DNA of 10,640 nucleotides from CAYOEZ01 sp964402955 (GCA_964402955.1 CAYOEZ010000176.1:1-10640); one strand, 5' to 3'. Positions 1 to 7,772 are shown, numbered from the stretch's first letter. The notes: a model not told the origin generated them from the letters alone. Numbers and translations are program-made.

Positions 1-37
1 CGTCGTGTGCGCCTTCTGGTTGAGGGATTCGCCGTTA

Positions 38-54
38 GAAGGCCGTGGGCCTTC
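38..54 (-). terminator. small hairpin beside the operon-end hairpin
   Basis: Perfect 7-bp inverted repeat (GAAGGCC / GGCCTTC) with a 3-nt loop, lying directly beyond the large hairpin when read on the minus strand. No T-run follows it. It may be a second element of a tandem terminator for the minus-strand operon; the function is inferred from position only. Confidence 0.4.
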
Positions 55-55
55 C

Positions 56-116
56 GATCAACACAGAAGCCCTGTTCATCAATGGATAAATGATGAACAG
101 GGCTTCTGTGTTGATC
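56..116 (-). terminator. long perfect hairpin at end of polysaccharide operon
   Basis: Two perfect 26-nt inverted arms (56-81 and 91-116) separated by a 9-nt loop (82-90). The structure starts 8 nt after the stop codon of the alkaline-phosphatase-family gene, where a transcription terminator is expected. It lacks a clear U-tract on the minus strand, so it may act as a factor-dependent terminator or an mRNA 3' stabiliser. The stem is longer than in most intrinsic terminators. Confidence 0.6.
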
Positions 117-124
117 AGCGGCGC

Positions 125-1819
125 CTAGTCGAGATAGCCCAGCGCCTTTAAGCGATCCTCGATCTCCTCCTGCTCGTGCGCTGAGTAGGGGAGCGCCGCC
201 GCCGGCACGTTGGCGCTGGACGGCTGCACAGGACTCTCATCGGCGCCCGCTGCTGCACGGTCAGCCACGGGATGCGCAGTCCGGAACTCGTCGCTGAACA
301 AGTCAGCCAGCACCCGTCCATCCATATCCGCTGGAACGGGCTGGCCCAGGGCATAGAGAACGGTCGGCGCTATGTCGGTGATCTGTGCGCCGTCGACGAC
401 CACGCCACGCGCCACATTCCTCCCCGTGGCCATGAGAATGCCATTGGGCGCGTGATCGCCGGTCTGTCCGGAAAATCCCCAGCAACCATCTGCCCACAGC
501 TCACCAGCCGCGGCGTAAATCTTGCGCTGTTGCGGGTATTCCTTCCACACCACGCGCAGGTCGGGGCTTTGCTCCACATACGGCCCGTGATAGATCTCCT
601 CACGCCGGTAGACGCGCTCCACCACGCGCTCCCCTGTCTCAGGCTCGCGCAGGTCGCTCCAGCGCCTGATCAGTTCATCACGCAGCTCCTCATAGTCCAT
701 TGGCTCGACGCTGCCCTGCGGCTGGCGTCCCTTCAGATTAACGGTCAGGCCGTCGTCGGCGCCCCAGTAGACACGCGTGCGCGGCCAGTCGACGGCGGCC
801 ACGAAATCGGCGCTGCGCGACCCGGTGGTGAAGCCCCAGTCCGGAAAGAAACGCCTGGCAAGTTTCTTCGCCTGGTGAGCGACGCCCAGTCTGCGCGCCA
901 CGGCCTTCGCCCGCGCCAGCGCCGACGGCCGGGCGGATTCGTTGAGCGCCAGGTAGCCCTCCTGCTGCAACCAGACATTGGGATAGAAGAACTTGTGCAC
1001 ACCGGCAAAGCCGTGGTCAGAGACGATGATAATCGTCGCTCTGTCCTGCCATTCCTCGACAAATCGTCCCACGACGGCGTCGAGGTGCTCGTAGTGGCGC
1101 ACAAACATGTCGCCATAGAGGTGGGCGCTGGCAGTCGAGTGCCGCGGATGGTGGGGATCGAAGTCGTCCCAGGCATACGTCATCAAGCGGTCGGGCTCGG
1201 TGAAGACTGTCATGAAGAAATCCCAGTCGCCAAGCCGCTCCATCAGCCAGCGCGTGGCCTGGGCGCGGGCGTCGACCGTCGGGCGTAGATTGTGCGCTAG
1301 CTCGGCTTTCGTGCGCTCCAGGTCGCTCGACGGCGTCATCGGCTCGATGGCATATCCCGGAACGGTCTGCAGCAGATCCTCACGCAGCGCATCAGGATAA
1401 GTAAAGCGGCTCTTCAGGCTCGGCGTCAGCATGCACGTCACCATAACCCCGTTCACGGGCTGCGGCGGATACGTCACCGGCACGTTGACCATGCCCACGC
1501 GCCGGCCAGCGTCGCCGAGCAACGCCCACACTGGCCGCGCCCGCAGCGAGGTGGAGTTGACGACATCGATGCCATAGCCCTGTCCGCTGCGCACGGCGAA
1601 ATCGAACACACCGTGTTTGCCGGGATTGACGCCCGTGACGCACGACGTCCACGCAGGCGCCGTGACATACGGTATCGTCGAGCGCAGATTGCCGCGCACA
1701 CCATTGGCGATGAGGCGCGCCAGATGGGGCAGCCTGCCCTCTGCCAGCCACGGGTCGAGCAGGCTCCACGGCACACCGTCCAGGCCCAGGATCAGTACCC
1801 GCTCATGGTCCATGCCCAT
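125..1819 (-). CDS. alkaline phosphatase superfamily protein (type I phosphodiesterase/nucleotide pyrophosphatase-like)
   Basis: A protein of 564 aa. Its N-terminus carries the family's first metal-binding site (LGLDG, Asp14) and the nucleophile region PAWTS (Thr58). Later come SDHGF (Asp268-His269) and GDHAPNG (Asp455-His456), the second and third metal-ligand clusters. The full ligand set suggests an active metal-dependent phospho- or sulfo-ester hydrolase or transferase. No signal peptide or membrane segment is evident, so a cytoplasmic location is likely. The frame is open further upstream, but the ATG at 1819 is chosen because AGGGA precedes it and because the longer version would overlap the end of the GT2 gene. 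It is the last gene of the operon, 17 nt after the GT2 stop, so it probably edits the glycan or its lipid/nucleotide precursor; the substrate is unknown. The C-terminus ends RLKALGYLD, a tail also seen on the APS kinase of this cluster. Confidence 0.85.
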   Translation of the reverse strand: MGMDHERVLILGLDGVPWSLLDPWLAEGRLPHLARLIANGVRGNLRSTIPYVTAPAWTSCVTGVNPGKHGVFDFAVRSGQGYGIDVVNSTSLRARPVWALLGDAGRRVGMVNVPVTYPPQPVNGVMVTCMLTPSLKSRFTYPDALREDLLQTVPGYAIEPMTPSSDLERTKAELAHNLRPTVDARAQATRWLMERLGDWDFFMTVFTEPDRLMTYAWDDFDPHHPRHSTASAHLYGDMFVRHYEHLDAVVGRFVEEWQDRATIIIVSDHGFAGVHKFFYPNVWLQQEGYLALNESARPSALARAKAVARRLGVAHQAKKLARRFFPDWGFTTGSRSADFVAAVDWPRTRVYWGADDGLTVNLKGRQPQGSVEPMDYEELRDELIRRWSDLREPETGERVVERVYRREEIYHGPYVEQSPDLRVVWKEYPQQRKIYAAAGELWADGCWGFSGQTGDHAPNGILMATGRNVARGVVVDGAQITDIAPTVLYALGQPVPADMDGRVLADLFSDEFRTAHPVADRAAAGADESPVQPSSANVPAAALPYSAHEQEEIEDRLKALGYLD

Positions 1820-1836
1820 TTCGTGTCCCTGATGAG

Positions 1837-2832
1837 TCACCGGCTGTCCCCTGTCTGGCCTTTCTCCGCTGTCTGACCGGAATAGGCAATCGCTGCCCAC
1901 AGCAAGCCCCAACACCACTCGAAATACGGACGAGCCGTCCGTGGACGGAACAGAGCGCGCAGCGGCATCGTGAGCAGACGCAAGCTCATGCCGGCGACGG
2001 TCAGCAGGCGCACCGCCAGCACGGCGCGTGGCCCGTGATGCCTGGCGAAATAGCGCAACCGCCCTGCCAGCGCCTGCGGCGCCAGTTCGCCACGCCTGCG
2101 GCTACTCGATGCGCGCCCGTAGTGCATGACGCGCGCACCGGGGTAGAAAGCGACCTGCAAGGCGGCCTGCTTCATGCGCACGCACCAGTCCAGTTCCTCG
2201 CCGTACATGAAGAAGCCCTCGTCGAGCAGGCCCACCCGCTCCAGCACGTCGCGGCGCGCCATGAGGCACGCTCCCGACACCCAGTCGACCGCACGCACGC
2301 CGGCACGGTCAAAGCCGCCCAGGCCGCGCCGGTTGAAAAACGAGCTGCGGGAAAAGAGCGCTGTCAGGCCAAGCTGCTCGAAGAGCACATCGCGCACCGT
2401 CGTAAAAGCGAAACACGAGGTTTGTATCGTTCCATCGCCATTCAACAGCAGAGGCCCCACGGCGGCAAACTGCGGGTGGGAATCGAGAAAGAGCGCCATG
2501 CCGGACACGGCATGCTCAAGCACGACTGTGTCGCTATTGAGGAGCAGCACGTAGCGGCCCCTGGCCAGGCGCATACCAGTGTTGCTGGCCCTGGCAAAAC
2601 CGGTGTTCTCCCCCATCTCGACAAGCTGGCAGCGCACATGGTGCGCACGAACAAGATCGACCGTTCCATCGCTTGAGCCATTGTCGACAACAATGATCTC
2701 AGCAGAAGGTTCGTCGATCGAAACCAGGCAGGCGTCCAACAAGTCACGCGTATTGTAGCCCACGATCACAACGCTGACGTCGGGCGTGCCCGCCTCTCCC
2801 GCGCTCTGCGCCTGCTTAGCGAGACCTGACAT
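1837..2832 (-). CDS. family 2 glycosyltransferase (rhamnosyltransferase-like)
   Basis: A protein of 331 aa with a GT-A fold signature: VSVVIVGYNT near residue 20, the nucleotide-binding VVDNGSSDGT, ENTGFARASNTG, and an NSD motif (residues 99-101) in the DXD position that holds the metal-sugar-nucleotide. Further on, GACLMARRDVLERVGLLDE and EELDWCVRM match the acceptor side of WbbL/rhamnosyltransferase-type GT2 enzymes. The C-terminal third has two hydrophobic, arginine-flanked stretches, suggesting membrane association. The ATG at 2832 begins just before the GT2 domain; the frame is open further upstream but lies inside the GT4 gene and has no family similarity. The start overlaps the GT4 stop by 17 nt, which suggests translational coupling. 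It probably adds one sugar to a lipid-linked glycan on the cytoplasmic face. The sugar cannot be read from sequence. Confidence 0.88.
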   Translation of the reverse strand: MSGLAKQAQSAGEAGTPDVSVVIVGYNTRDLLDACLVSIDEPSAEIIVVDNGSSDGTVDLVRAHHVRCQLVEMGENTGFARASNTGMRLARGRYVLLLNSDTVVLEHAVSGMALFLDSHPQFAAVGPLLLNGDGTIQTSCFAFTTVRDVLFEQLGLTALFSRSSFFNRRGLGGFDRAGVRAVDWVSGACLMARRDVLERVGLLDEGFFMYGEELDWCVRMKQAALQVAFYPGARVMHYGRASSSRRRGELAPQALAGRLRYFARHHGPRAVLAVRLLTVAGMSLRLLTMPLRALFRPRTARPYFEWCWGLLWAAIAYSGQTAEKGQTGDSR

Positions 2833-3943
2833 TGGCTTTTTGTCCCAGAACCCGGTCGTACACGGCCAGGGTTTGTAGCGCCGTCTTCTCCCAGGTGAAG
2901 CGCGCCGCCTGCTTAAGACCACGTGCTCGCAAGTCAGCGGCAAGCTCGTCGCTGGTTAGCACCGCCCGCAAGGCGCTGCTCATGGCGGCCACATCGAGCG
3001 GATCGATCAGCAGGGCAGCGTCGCCGGCGACCTCGGGCAAGCTGGACGTATTGCTCGTAATCACCGGCGTGCCGCACGTCATCGCCTCGAGCACAGGCAG
3101 ACCGAAGCCCTCATAGAGTGACGGATAGACAAGAACGCGCGCCGCGCTGTAGAGCGCCGCTAGGTCGCCATTGGCCACATAGCCTGTAAAGACCACGCGG
3201 CTTTCGAGACCACGCTGGCGCACGAGCCGCACCAGTTCCGATTGCCGCCAACGCGCCTTGCCCACGATCACAAGTTCCAGAGCCGGGTTATTCTGCTGCA
3301 CGGCAGCGAAGGCCTCAACCAGGCGCAACAAATTCTTGCGCGGCTGCAAGTTGCCCACGGCAAGAACAAACGGGGACGTAATCGCGTAGCGATCCATGAC
3401 GCTCTTCAACAGTGCGCCGCTCACGCGCGTCAAGTGTAACGGCGCAGCCTCATAGATGACCGACACGCGCTCCTCGGCGACGTGCAGGCGCTCGATGACA
3501 TCCTTGCGCGTGTTCTGCGACACGGCGATAATGGCCGACGCCTGCCGCGCCGAAATTGGCAGCAGCGGCCCCAGCACCAGCCGGTCGCGCGGCGGGGCGT
3601 CCTGCGGAAACACCTCATACGAAAGATCATGCACCGTCGCCACGCCAGGGCAGGGACAAATCGGGGGCAAGATGTAGTTGACGTGGACAAGGCCGGCGCC
3701 AGCGCGCCACAACGCGTACGGCATCGAGAACGGAACGCGCACCATGTGGTTGTCGGGCCGCACCTGAATCACGCGCGCGTTGCTTGCCTGGCGCACGTCA
3801 TCGGGCAGATGTTGCGGGTGTGGTGTGAGAAGAGCAAACAAGCGCTCAGGGGCTGCCGCCAGCAAAGCACGCGTGAGGTTCAGCGTGTACGTCTCATTCC
3901 CGGTCTCTTGATCGCCAATGACGTGCACATCGAGAGCTATCAT
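2816..3943 (-). CDS. family 4 glycosyltransferase (mannosyltransferase-like)
   Basis: A protein of 375 aa with a two-domain GT-B layout. The N-terminal domain contains GNETYTLNLTRAL and VATVHDLSYEVFP, typical of the MtfB/WbaZ-like mannosyltransferase branch. The C-terminal domain contains FVLAVGNLQPRKN (donor phosphate-binding region), YPSLYEGFGLPVLEAM with the EX7E pair Glu278/Glu286, and CGTPVITSNTSSLPEVAGDAALL. Length is normal for the family. The ATG at 3943 follows GAGG at 4-nt spacing and opens directly into the first beta strand. It lies 55 nt after the O-antigen-ligase gene and overlaps the next gene by 17 nt. The expected role is transfer of a nucleotide-activated hexose to a growing glycan at the cytoplasmic membrane; donor specificity is inference. 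Confidence 0.9.
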   Translation of the reverse strand: MIALDVHVIGDQETGNETYTLNLTRALLAAAPERLFALLTPHPQHLPDDVRQASNARVIQVRPDNHMVRVPFSMPYALWRAGAGLVHVNYILPPICPCPGVATVHDLSYEVFPQDAPPRDRLVLGPLLPISARQASAIIAVSQNTRKDVIERLHVAEERVSVIYEAAPLHLTRVSGALLKSVMDRYAITSPFVLAVGNLQPRKNLLRLVEAFAAVQQNNPALELVIVGKARWRQSELVRLVRQRGLESRVVFTGYVANGDLAALYSAARVLVYPSLYEGFGLPVLEAMTCGTPVITSNTSSLPEVAGDAALLIDPLDVAAMSSALRAVLTSDELAADLRARGLKQAARFTWEKTALQTLAVYDRVLGQKANVRSR

Positions 3944-3998
3944 CTGTCCTCGTGTCCACCGTCAGGCGCAATGCAGACGCCAGACGGGTGATTTGCAT

Positions 3999-6641
3999 TT
4001 ACTTCGGCAGCGCATCCAGCCCGCGCTGCGCCGCACTGTCTTGTGGATCAATGGCAAGGGCGCGCAGGTACGATACCTTCGCTCCGGCCAGGTCGCCGCT
4101 CGAGCGCTGGATATCGCCCATCGCCACGTAGAATGAGCCCTCGCCGGGCATCAGGCGCAGCCCCTCCGTGAGGATGGCGACGGCAGACTCTGGCTGTTGT
4201 CGCTGCAACGCAAGACGCACCAGCCACATGCGCATGGCGGCGCTGCGCGGGCGCAACGCAACCACGCGCTCGAACATTGCCTCGGCGTCGTCATGTTGGC
4301 CGCGGCTCATGTAGACCTGGCCCAGATAGAGCAACGGCGCCGACGCGTCAGGGAAGCGCTTGATCGTTGTCAGCCCCAGCGCGACCGCGTCATCGACGCG
4401 CCCTTCTGCATCGTAGATGTCGATCAAGCCCATGTACGGCTCAGCCTGATTGGGCGAGGTACGGATGCTCTGCTGCAGATAGGCTTCTGCCGCCGCCCCA
4501 TTGCCGTCGCGATGGTACAGAGACTGCGCCAGCTCGCGCTGCCAGGTGAAGCGCAGCGCCAGCGCCTCAGCGTCCTGGTAGGCCTGCACGGCCTCGGCCC
4601 AACGCTGCTGCGAGCGCAAAATGCCGCCGCTCGCTGCATACGCCTCAGCTTTTTCGCCCTTTCCGCCGCTGAAACTGTCCAGGTCGACAGCCTGCTGCAA
4701 GAGGGGCAGCGCCACGCCGGCGTTGCCCTGAGCCGCCGCCAATGCACCAGCGCGATAGAGCGCGCTGCTCGATTGCGGTGCGACCGCTGCGGCGTGGGCG
4801 AAGTACGCTCCTGCCTGCTTCACCTGCCCCAGGACCATGCGCTGACTTCCCTGTGCAAGGAGATAGGGGAGCGCCGACGAAGTCCTGGTCCAATAAGCGC
4901 GCGCCTGCTCGGTTTGGCCTTGTTCGTTGGCCGCAATACCCAGACGCAGATTCACCGTGTCAGCTTTCCAGGGCATGGTCTGCTTGAGCAATGAAGCAGC
5001 CCGATCCAGCAGCGCCGTGCGCTGCGCAGCGCTCAACCCCGGCTTGAGACGGGCCTGATCGAGCGCCAGCGCGCCCACGTTCAGGCGCACAATGGGCACG
5101 AGCGGGACCCACACGACCGCCCCCACCACGAGCAGAGCCGCCGCAATCACTCCGGGAGCGATGAAGCGACGCAGAACGAGCGGCGCGGTGCACGCCGCGG
5201 CAGCCGGCTGCGCCTGCCAGAGCCGATCGGCAGCCACAATCAAACCAGCCATGCCCCAGAAGATAATGCCGGGTTTGTGCCCCAGCGGCAGCGCCGAATC
5301 CACCAGCCCGTGCGTCAGGTTCGCCACTAGACCGCCCACCAGCCCGCTCGCCAGCCATTGCACGTCGGTCGCCTGCCCCCGGCTCGCCAGGCGCATCCCC
5401 TTGACCAGCACCGCCACGACAACGACCAGGAACGCCAGCAGCCCGGGGACGCCCAGATCAACGCCGGTCTCCAGGTAGGTGTTGTGGGCGTGGTTCATCT
5501 GGAACGTGGGAGAGACGACCGTGTAGACGTAGTTGGCCCACGACACGGCCTGGAACGTGTACAACCCGACGCCCGTGATCGGATAATCGCTCAGCGCGCT
5601 CAAGGCGTTGCGCCAGATTTCCACGCGGCCGGTGGCCGTTGTCGAGCTGCTCGTGCCGACTTTGGTCAGCTCGTCGGCGGTTGCCAGCAGGTTAGAGAAC
5701 CTATCTGAAGCTGCTCCATCGCTGCCCTGCGTGACGGAGGAGACGATGTGCTCAATGCGACCACCGCGGGCCAGGTCCCACGCCCCCACGCACACGGCCA
5801 GCGCCAGCAAGACCAGCAGGACACGCCGCTCACGCAGAACGAGCATGGTTGCCAGTCCCGCCGCCAGTCCAACCATCGCCCCGCGTGATTGGGTCAGCAC
5901 GAGCACAAACAGCAACGCGGCCACGGTGGCAACCATTGCCAACAGGGTAGCGCCGCGCCCGACCAGCGCGGCGGGAACGCGCCGCCGTAACCACGCAGGA
6001 AGCACGTTGCCCAGAGTGGCTGCAAGCTCCCGCCCGTTGCGGCTGCCGATCAGGAGTACGATAGCGCACACTGGCGGCACGAGCATGGCCAGGCTGCCGC
6101 CCACCTCGTTTGGATGAAACCCGCCGCGAATCGAGCGCGGAATGCCACTCACCAGCGCGGGCAGCGCATCGTACAGGCGCGAGAGGTAGAGCACTTTGCT
6201 GGCTGGCCACTCGGTTCCAATCAGCCCCAGCACAGCCAGCGCCGCCGCGGCCAGCGCCAGCACGATGGTCGCCGAGCGCACGTCATGCCTGCTGCGCACA
6301 CTTGTCGCAATGCTCCAGAAGAGGAAGAGCCCGCCCAGGCTGGTGGTCAGCTTGGGCAGACTGCGCGTGGGATCGCTCGATACCCACACGCTGATGGGCA
6401 GCATAATGAGCAACACAACCACGGCGAGATCAAGCGCAGATCCCAAACGCATGCTGCGCCGCACGGCCAGGCGACAACATATCAGGCAGCCCAGCAAGAC
6501 CCAGGCCAGGGGCAGCAACGGCGCCAGGTATTCGGGCAGAAGCAGCAAAGGAACTGCCAGCAGCACGAACCACGATTCACGATCGGCCACCCACGCCAGA
6601 GCCTTGCCGGGTTGCGCTGCTGTTTTCACGTGACTATCCAT
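3999..6641 (-). CDS. O-antigen ligase/polymerase-like membrane protein with C-terminal TPR repeats
   Basis: A protein of 880 aa. Residues from about 20 to 540 hold ten or more hydrophobic segments, including VLTQSRGAMVGLAAGLA, the large periplasmic-loop region and NHAHNTYLE (residues 383-391), the hallmark of the Wzy_C/WaaL superfamily. These enzymes join or polymerise undecaprenyl-linked glycans on the outer face of the membrane. From about residue 540 to the end is a soluble region of tandem TPR helices (for example AYWTRTSSALPYLLAQG, LLYLGQVYMSRGQHDDAEAMFERV, KVSYLRALAIDPQDSAAQRGL), a known fusion partner probably used for protein contacts. ATG 6641 is preferred over the in-frame ATG at 6689, because that one lies in the loop of a perfect hairpin and has no ribosome-binding site; GGAA precedes 6641. 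It sits between cysC and the glycosyltransferases. Ligase versus polymerase cannot be decided from sequence. Confidence 0.88.
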   Translation of the reverse strand: MDSHVKTAAQPGKALAWVADRESWFVLLAVPLLLLPEYLAPLLPLAWVLLGCLICCRLAVRRSMRLGSALDLAVVVLLIMLPISVWVSSDPTRSLPKLTTSLGGLFLFWSIATSVRSRHDVRSATIVLALAAAALAVLGLIGTEWPASKVLYLSRLYDALPALVSGIPRSIRGGFHPNEVGGSLAMLVPPVCAIVLLIGSRNGRELAATLGNVLPAWLRRRVPAALVGRGATLLAMVATVAALLFVLVLTQSRGAMVGLAAGLATMLVLRERRVLLVLLALAVCVGAWDLARGGRIEHIVSSVTQGSDGAASDRFSNLLATADELTKVGTSSSTTATGRVEIWRNALSALSDYPITGVGLYTFQAVSWANYVYTVVSPTFQMNHAHNTYLETGVDLGVPGLLAFLVVVVAVLVKGMRLASRGQATDVQWLASGLVGGLVANLTHGLVDSALPLGHKPGIIFWGMAGLIVAADRLWQAQPAAAACTAPLVLRRFIAPGVIAAALLVVGAVVWVPLVPIVRLNVGALALDQARLKPGLSAAQRTALLDRAASLLKQTMPWKADTVNLRLGIAANEQGQTEQARAYWTRTSSALPYLLAQGSQRMVLGQVKQAGAYFAHAAAVAPQSSSALYRAGALAAAQGNAGVALPLLQQAVDLDSFSGGKGEKAEAYAASGGILRSQQRWAEAVQAYQDAEALALRFTWQRELAQSLYHRDGNGAAAEAYLQQSIRTSPNQAEPYMGLIDIYDAEGRVDDAVALGLTTIKRFPDASAPLLYLGQVYMSRGQHDDAEAMFERVVALRPRSAAMRMWLVRLALQRQQPESAVAILTEGLRLMPGEGSFYVAMGDIQRSSGDLAGAKVSYLRALAIDPQDSAAQRGLDALPK

Positions 6642-6671
6642 GCACGTTCCAAGTTTCCTGATGAAACAGCA

Positions 6672-6701
6672 ATATGGAGTGCGCACCATCGCACTCCATA
6701 T
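6672..6701 (-). terminator. intercistronic hairpin between cysC and the ligase gene
   Basis: Perfect 12-bp inverted repeat (arms 6672-6683 and 6690-6701, 6-nt loop) starting 14 nt after the cysC stop. Only a weak T-rich stretch follows on the minus strand, so it is more likely a partial terminator or an mRNA processing/stability element that sets the cysC to downstream ratio than a full stop. Confidence 0.5.
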
Positions 6702-6715
6702 CTTAGCGTCAACAG

Positions 6716-7333
6716 CTACTCAACGTAGCCCAGCGACTTCAGACGACGTTGCACAGCTTGCTGCTCTGCGGGGGTATAGGTCTCGTCCTTACCATCATCG
6801 ACCAGCGCAGGGATGTAGCCGTTCTGCTCCAGCCAGGCAAGCAACTTGCCCGCACTCTCTGCCGGCGTCTCAGTGTTCGTATCGAGCACGACTTCGGCAT
6901 TGAGCGGGGCTTCATAGGGATCAGACACACCGGTGAAGTTGGCGATCTCCCCGGCCAGAGCCTTCTTGTAGAGGCCCTTCACATCGCGCTCGACGAGCGT
7001 ATCTAGCGGGCAGCGGGTATAGACCTCCACGAAACGCCCGATGTCCTTGCGCAGCTCGTCGCGTATCTCGCGATATGGCGAAATCGCGGCGGCAATGGCC
7101 ACAACTCCGTTGCGTGTGAGCAACTTGCACACGAAACCGATGCGGCGGATGTTGGTGTCGCGGTCTTCCTTGCTGAAACCCAGGCCCTTGCTGAGATTGG
7201 TGCGAACGACATCCCCATCCAAGACTTCGACGCGCAGGCCGCGCTCGCGCAGCGCGGTCTCGATGATACGCGCAACCGTGCTCTTGCCGGCGCCCGAAAG
7301 CCCGGTGAACCAAAGCGTGAATCCATCAACCAT
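6716..7333 (-). CDS. cysC: adenylylsulfate (APS) kinase
   Basis: A protein of 205 aa that phosphorylates adenosine 5'-phosphosulfate at the 3' position to make PAPS, the sulfate donor. The Walker A motif GLSGAGKS is at residues 11-18. The family blocks LDGDVVRTNLSKGLGFSKEDR, AAAISPYREIRDELR (phosphate-accepting-serine region), FVEVYTRCPLDTLVERDVKGLY and FTGVSDPYEAPLNAEVVLDT are all present, so it should be active. An in-frame TGA lies shortly upstream of ATG 7333, and AGGGAG sits 13 nt before the ATG, a rather long spacing. After the kinase core there is an extra tail of about 25 residues, charged and ending RRLKSLGYVE, which resembles the end of the last gene of the operon. As first gene it may supply PAPS for glycan sulfation; no sulfotransferase is in the window, so assimilation remains possible. 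Confidence 0.95.
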   Translation of the reverse strand: MVDGFTLWFTGLSGAGKSTVARIIETALRERGLRVEVLDGDVVRTNLSKGLGFSKEDRDTNIRRIGFVCKLLTRNGVVAIAAAISPYREIRDELRKDIGRFVEVYTRCPLDTLVERDVKGLYKKALAGEIANFTGVSDPYEAPLNAEVVLDTNTETPAESAGKLLAWLEQNGYIPALVDDGKDETYTPAEQQAVQRRLKSLGYVE

Positions 7334-7400
7334 GCTGTCTCAATATCTCCCTGGTCAGTTTTGCCGTATTGTACCACAGACGCCTGTATAACGTAAAGCG
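7334..7400. repeat. direct repeat copy A (cysC leader and promoter)
   Basis: A 67-nt segment starting immediately upstream of the cysC start codon. It recurs in the same orientation at 8225-8292 with about 8 differences including a 1-nt indel (about 88% identity). The two copies bracket the AbrB/PIN toxin-antitoxin module. Confidence 0.85.
7368..7397 (-). promoter_or_regulatory. sigma70-type promoter of cysC operon
   Basis: On the minus strand, TTTACG (7392-7397) and TACAAT (7368-7373) are separated by 18 nt, and TGG directly before the -10 gives an extended -10 element. The predicted start is near 7361, about 28 nt upstream of cysC. It probably drives the five-gene polysaccharide operon. 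Both hexamers are conserved in repeat copy B. Confidence 0.6.
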
Positions 7401-7442
7401 ATGCACCACAGGAACTGTGAACCGTTTCCAAGAATCTGTTGT

Positions 7443-7471
7443 TTGACATTGCAGTTCGCGGAGTGTATAAT
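7443..7471 (+). promoter_or_regulatory. perfect consensus promoter for the AbrB/PIN pair
   Basis: TTGACA (7443-7448) and TATAAT (7466-7471) with exactly 17 nt between them, about 50 nt upstream of the antitoxin start. It diverges from the cysC promoter. Such a strong promoter is normally held down by autoregulation in toxin-antitoxin operons; the AbrB product is the likely repressor (inference). A small inverted repeat CACAG-GAA-CTGTG at 7407-7419 lies upstream, between the two promoters. Confidence 0.75.
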
Positions 7472-7505
7472 CATGTTGACGGTCATTTGTCTTCTCGTCA
7501 GTCAA

Positions 7506-7511
7506 AAGGAG
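7506..7511 (+). promoter_or_regulatory. ribosome-binding site of abrB-like antitoxin
   Basis: AAGGAG 9 nt before the ATG at 7521. It decides the start: the frame is open upstream to 7401, but that part precedes the promoter and lacks family similarity. Confidence 0.8.
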
Positions 7512-7520
7512 AACTGTCTG

Positions 7521-7772
7521 ATGACAATCAGCAAAGTAGGACGTCGCGGCCAGCTAACGATCCCCCGCACGGTCCGGCGCTGGCTTGGCGTGAGCGAGGG
7601 GGATCACGTGGCTTTTGTGCAGCGAGAGAACGAGGTTGTACTTCAACCCCTCTCGCACACCTTACTAGATCTCCGGGGCAGTGTACCCGTGTCCGGTGCC
7701 CAAGATTTCACTGCCATCCGCCAGCACGTTGTCGAGGCTCATGCCGAAAAGGTTGCCCACGATGAGGCCTGA
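7521..7772 (+). CDS. AbrB/MazE/SpoVT-family antitoxin
   Basis: An 83-aa protein. Residues 1-45 form a swapped-hairpin AbrB DNA-binding domain: SKVGRRGQLTIPRTVRRWLGV, then GDHVAFVQRENEVVLQP, the standard pattern of VapB-type antitoxins. The remaining 38 residues are charged and should be the flexible segment that wraps and neutralises the toxin. It is followed by the PIN-domain gene, whose start overlaps its stop by 11 nt, the usual coupled layout of a type II toxin-antitoxin operon. It is expected to bind the toxin and, alone or in complex, the promoter at 7443-7471. The module is on the strand opposite to both flanking regions and is bounded by direct repeats, consistent with acquisition as a unit. 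Confidence 0.88.
   Translation: MTISKVGRRGQLTIPRTVRRWLGVSEGDHVAFVQRENEVVLQPLSHTLLDLRGSVPVSGAQDFTAIRQHVVEAHAEKVAHDEA

Noticed and set aside
272..1288. Long plus-strand open frame (338 aa)
   Set aside because: Antisense to the alkaline-phosphatase-family gene; no family signature and an effect of high GC.
4197..4994. Plus-strand open frame of 265 aa
   Set aside because: Antisense to the TPR region of the ligase protein; no start context and no family pattern.
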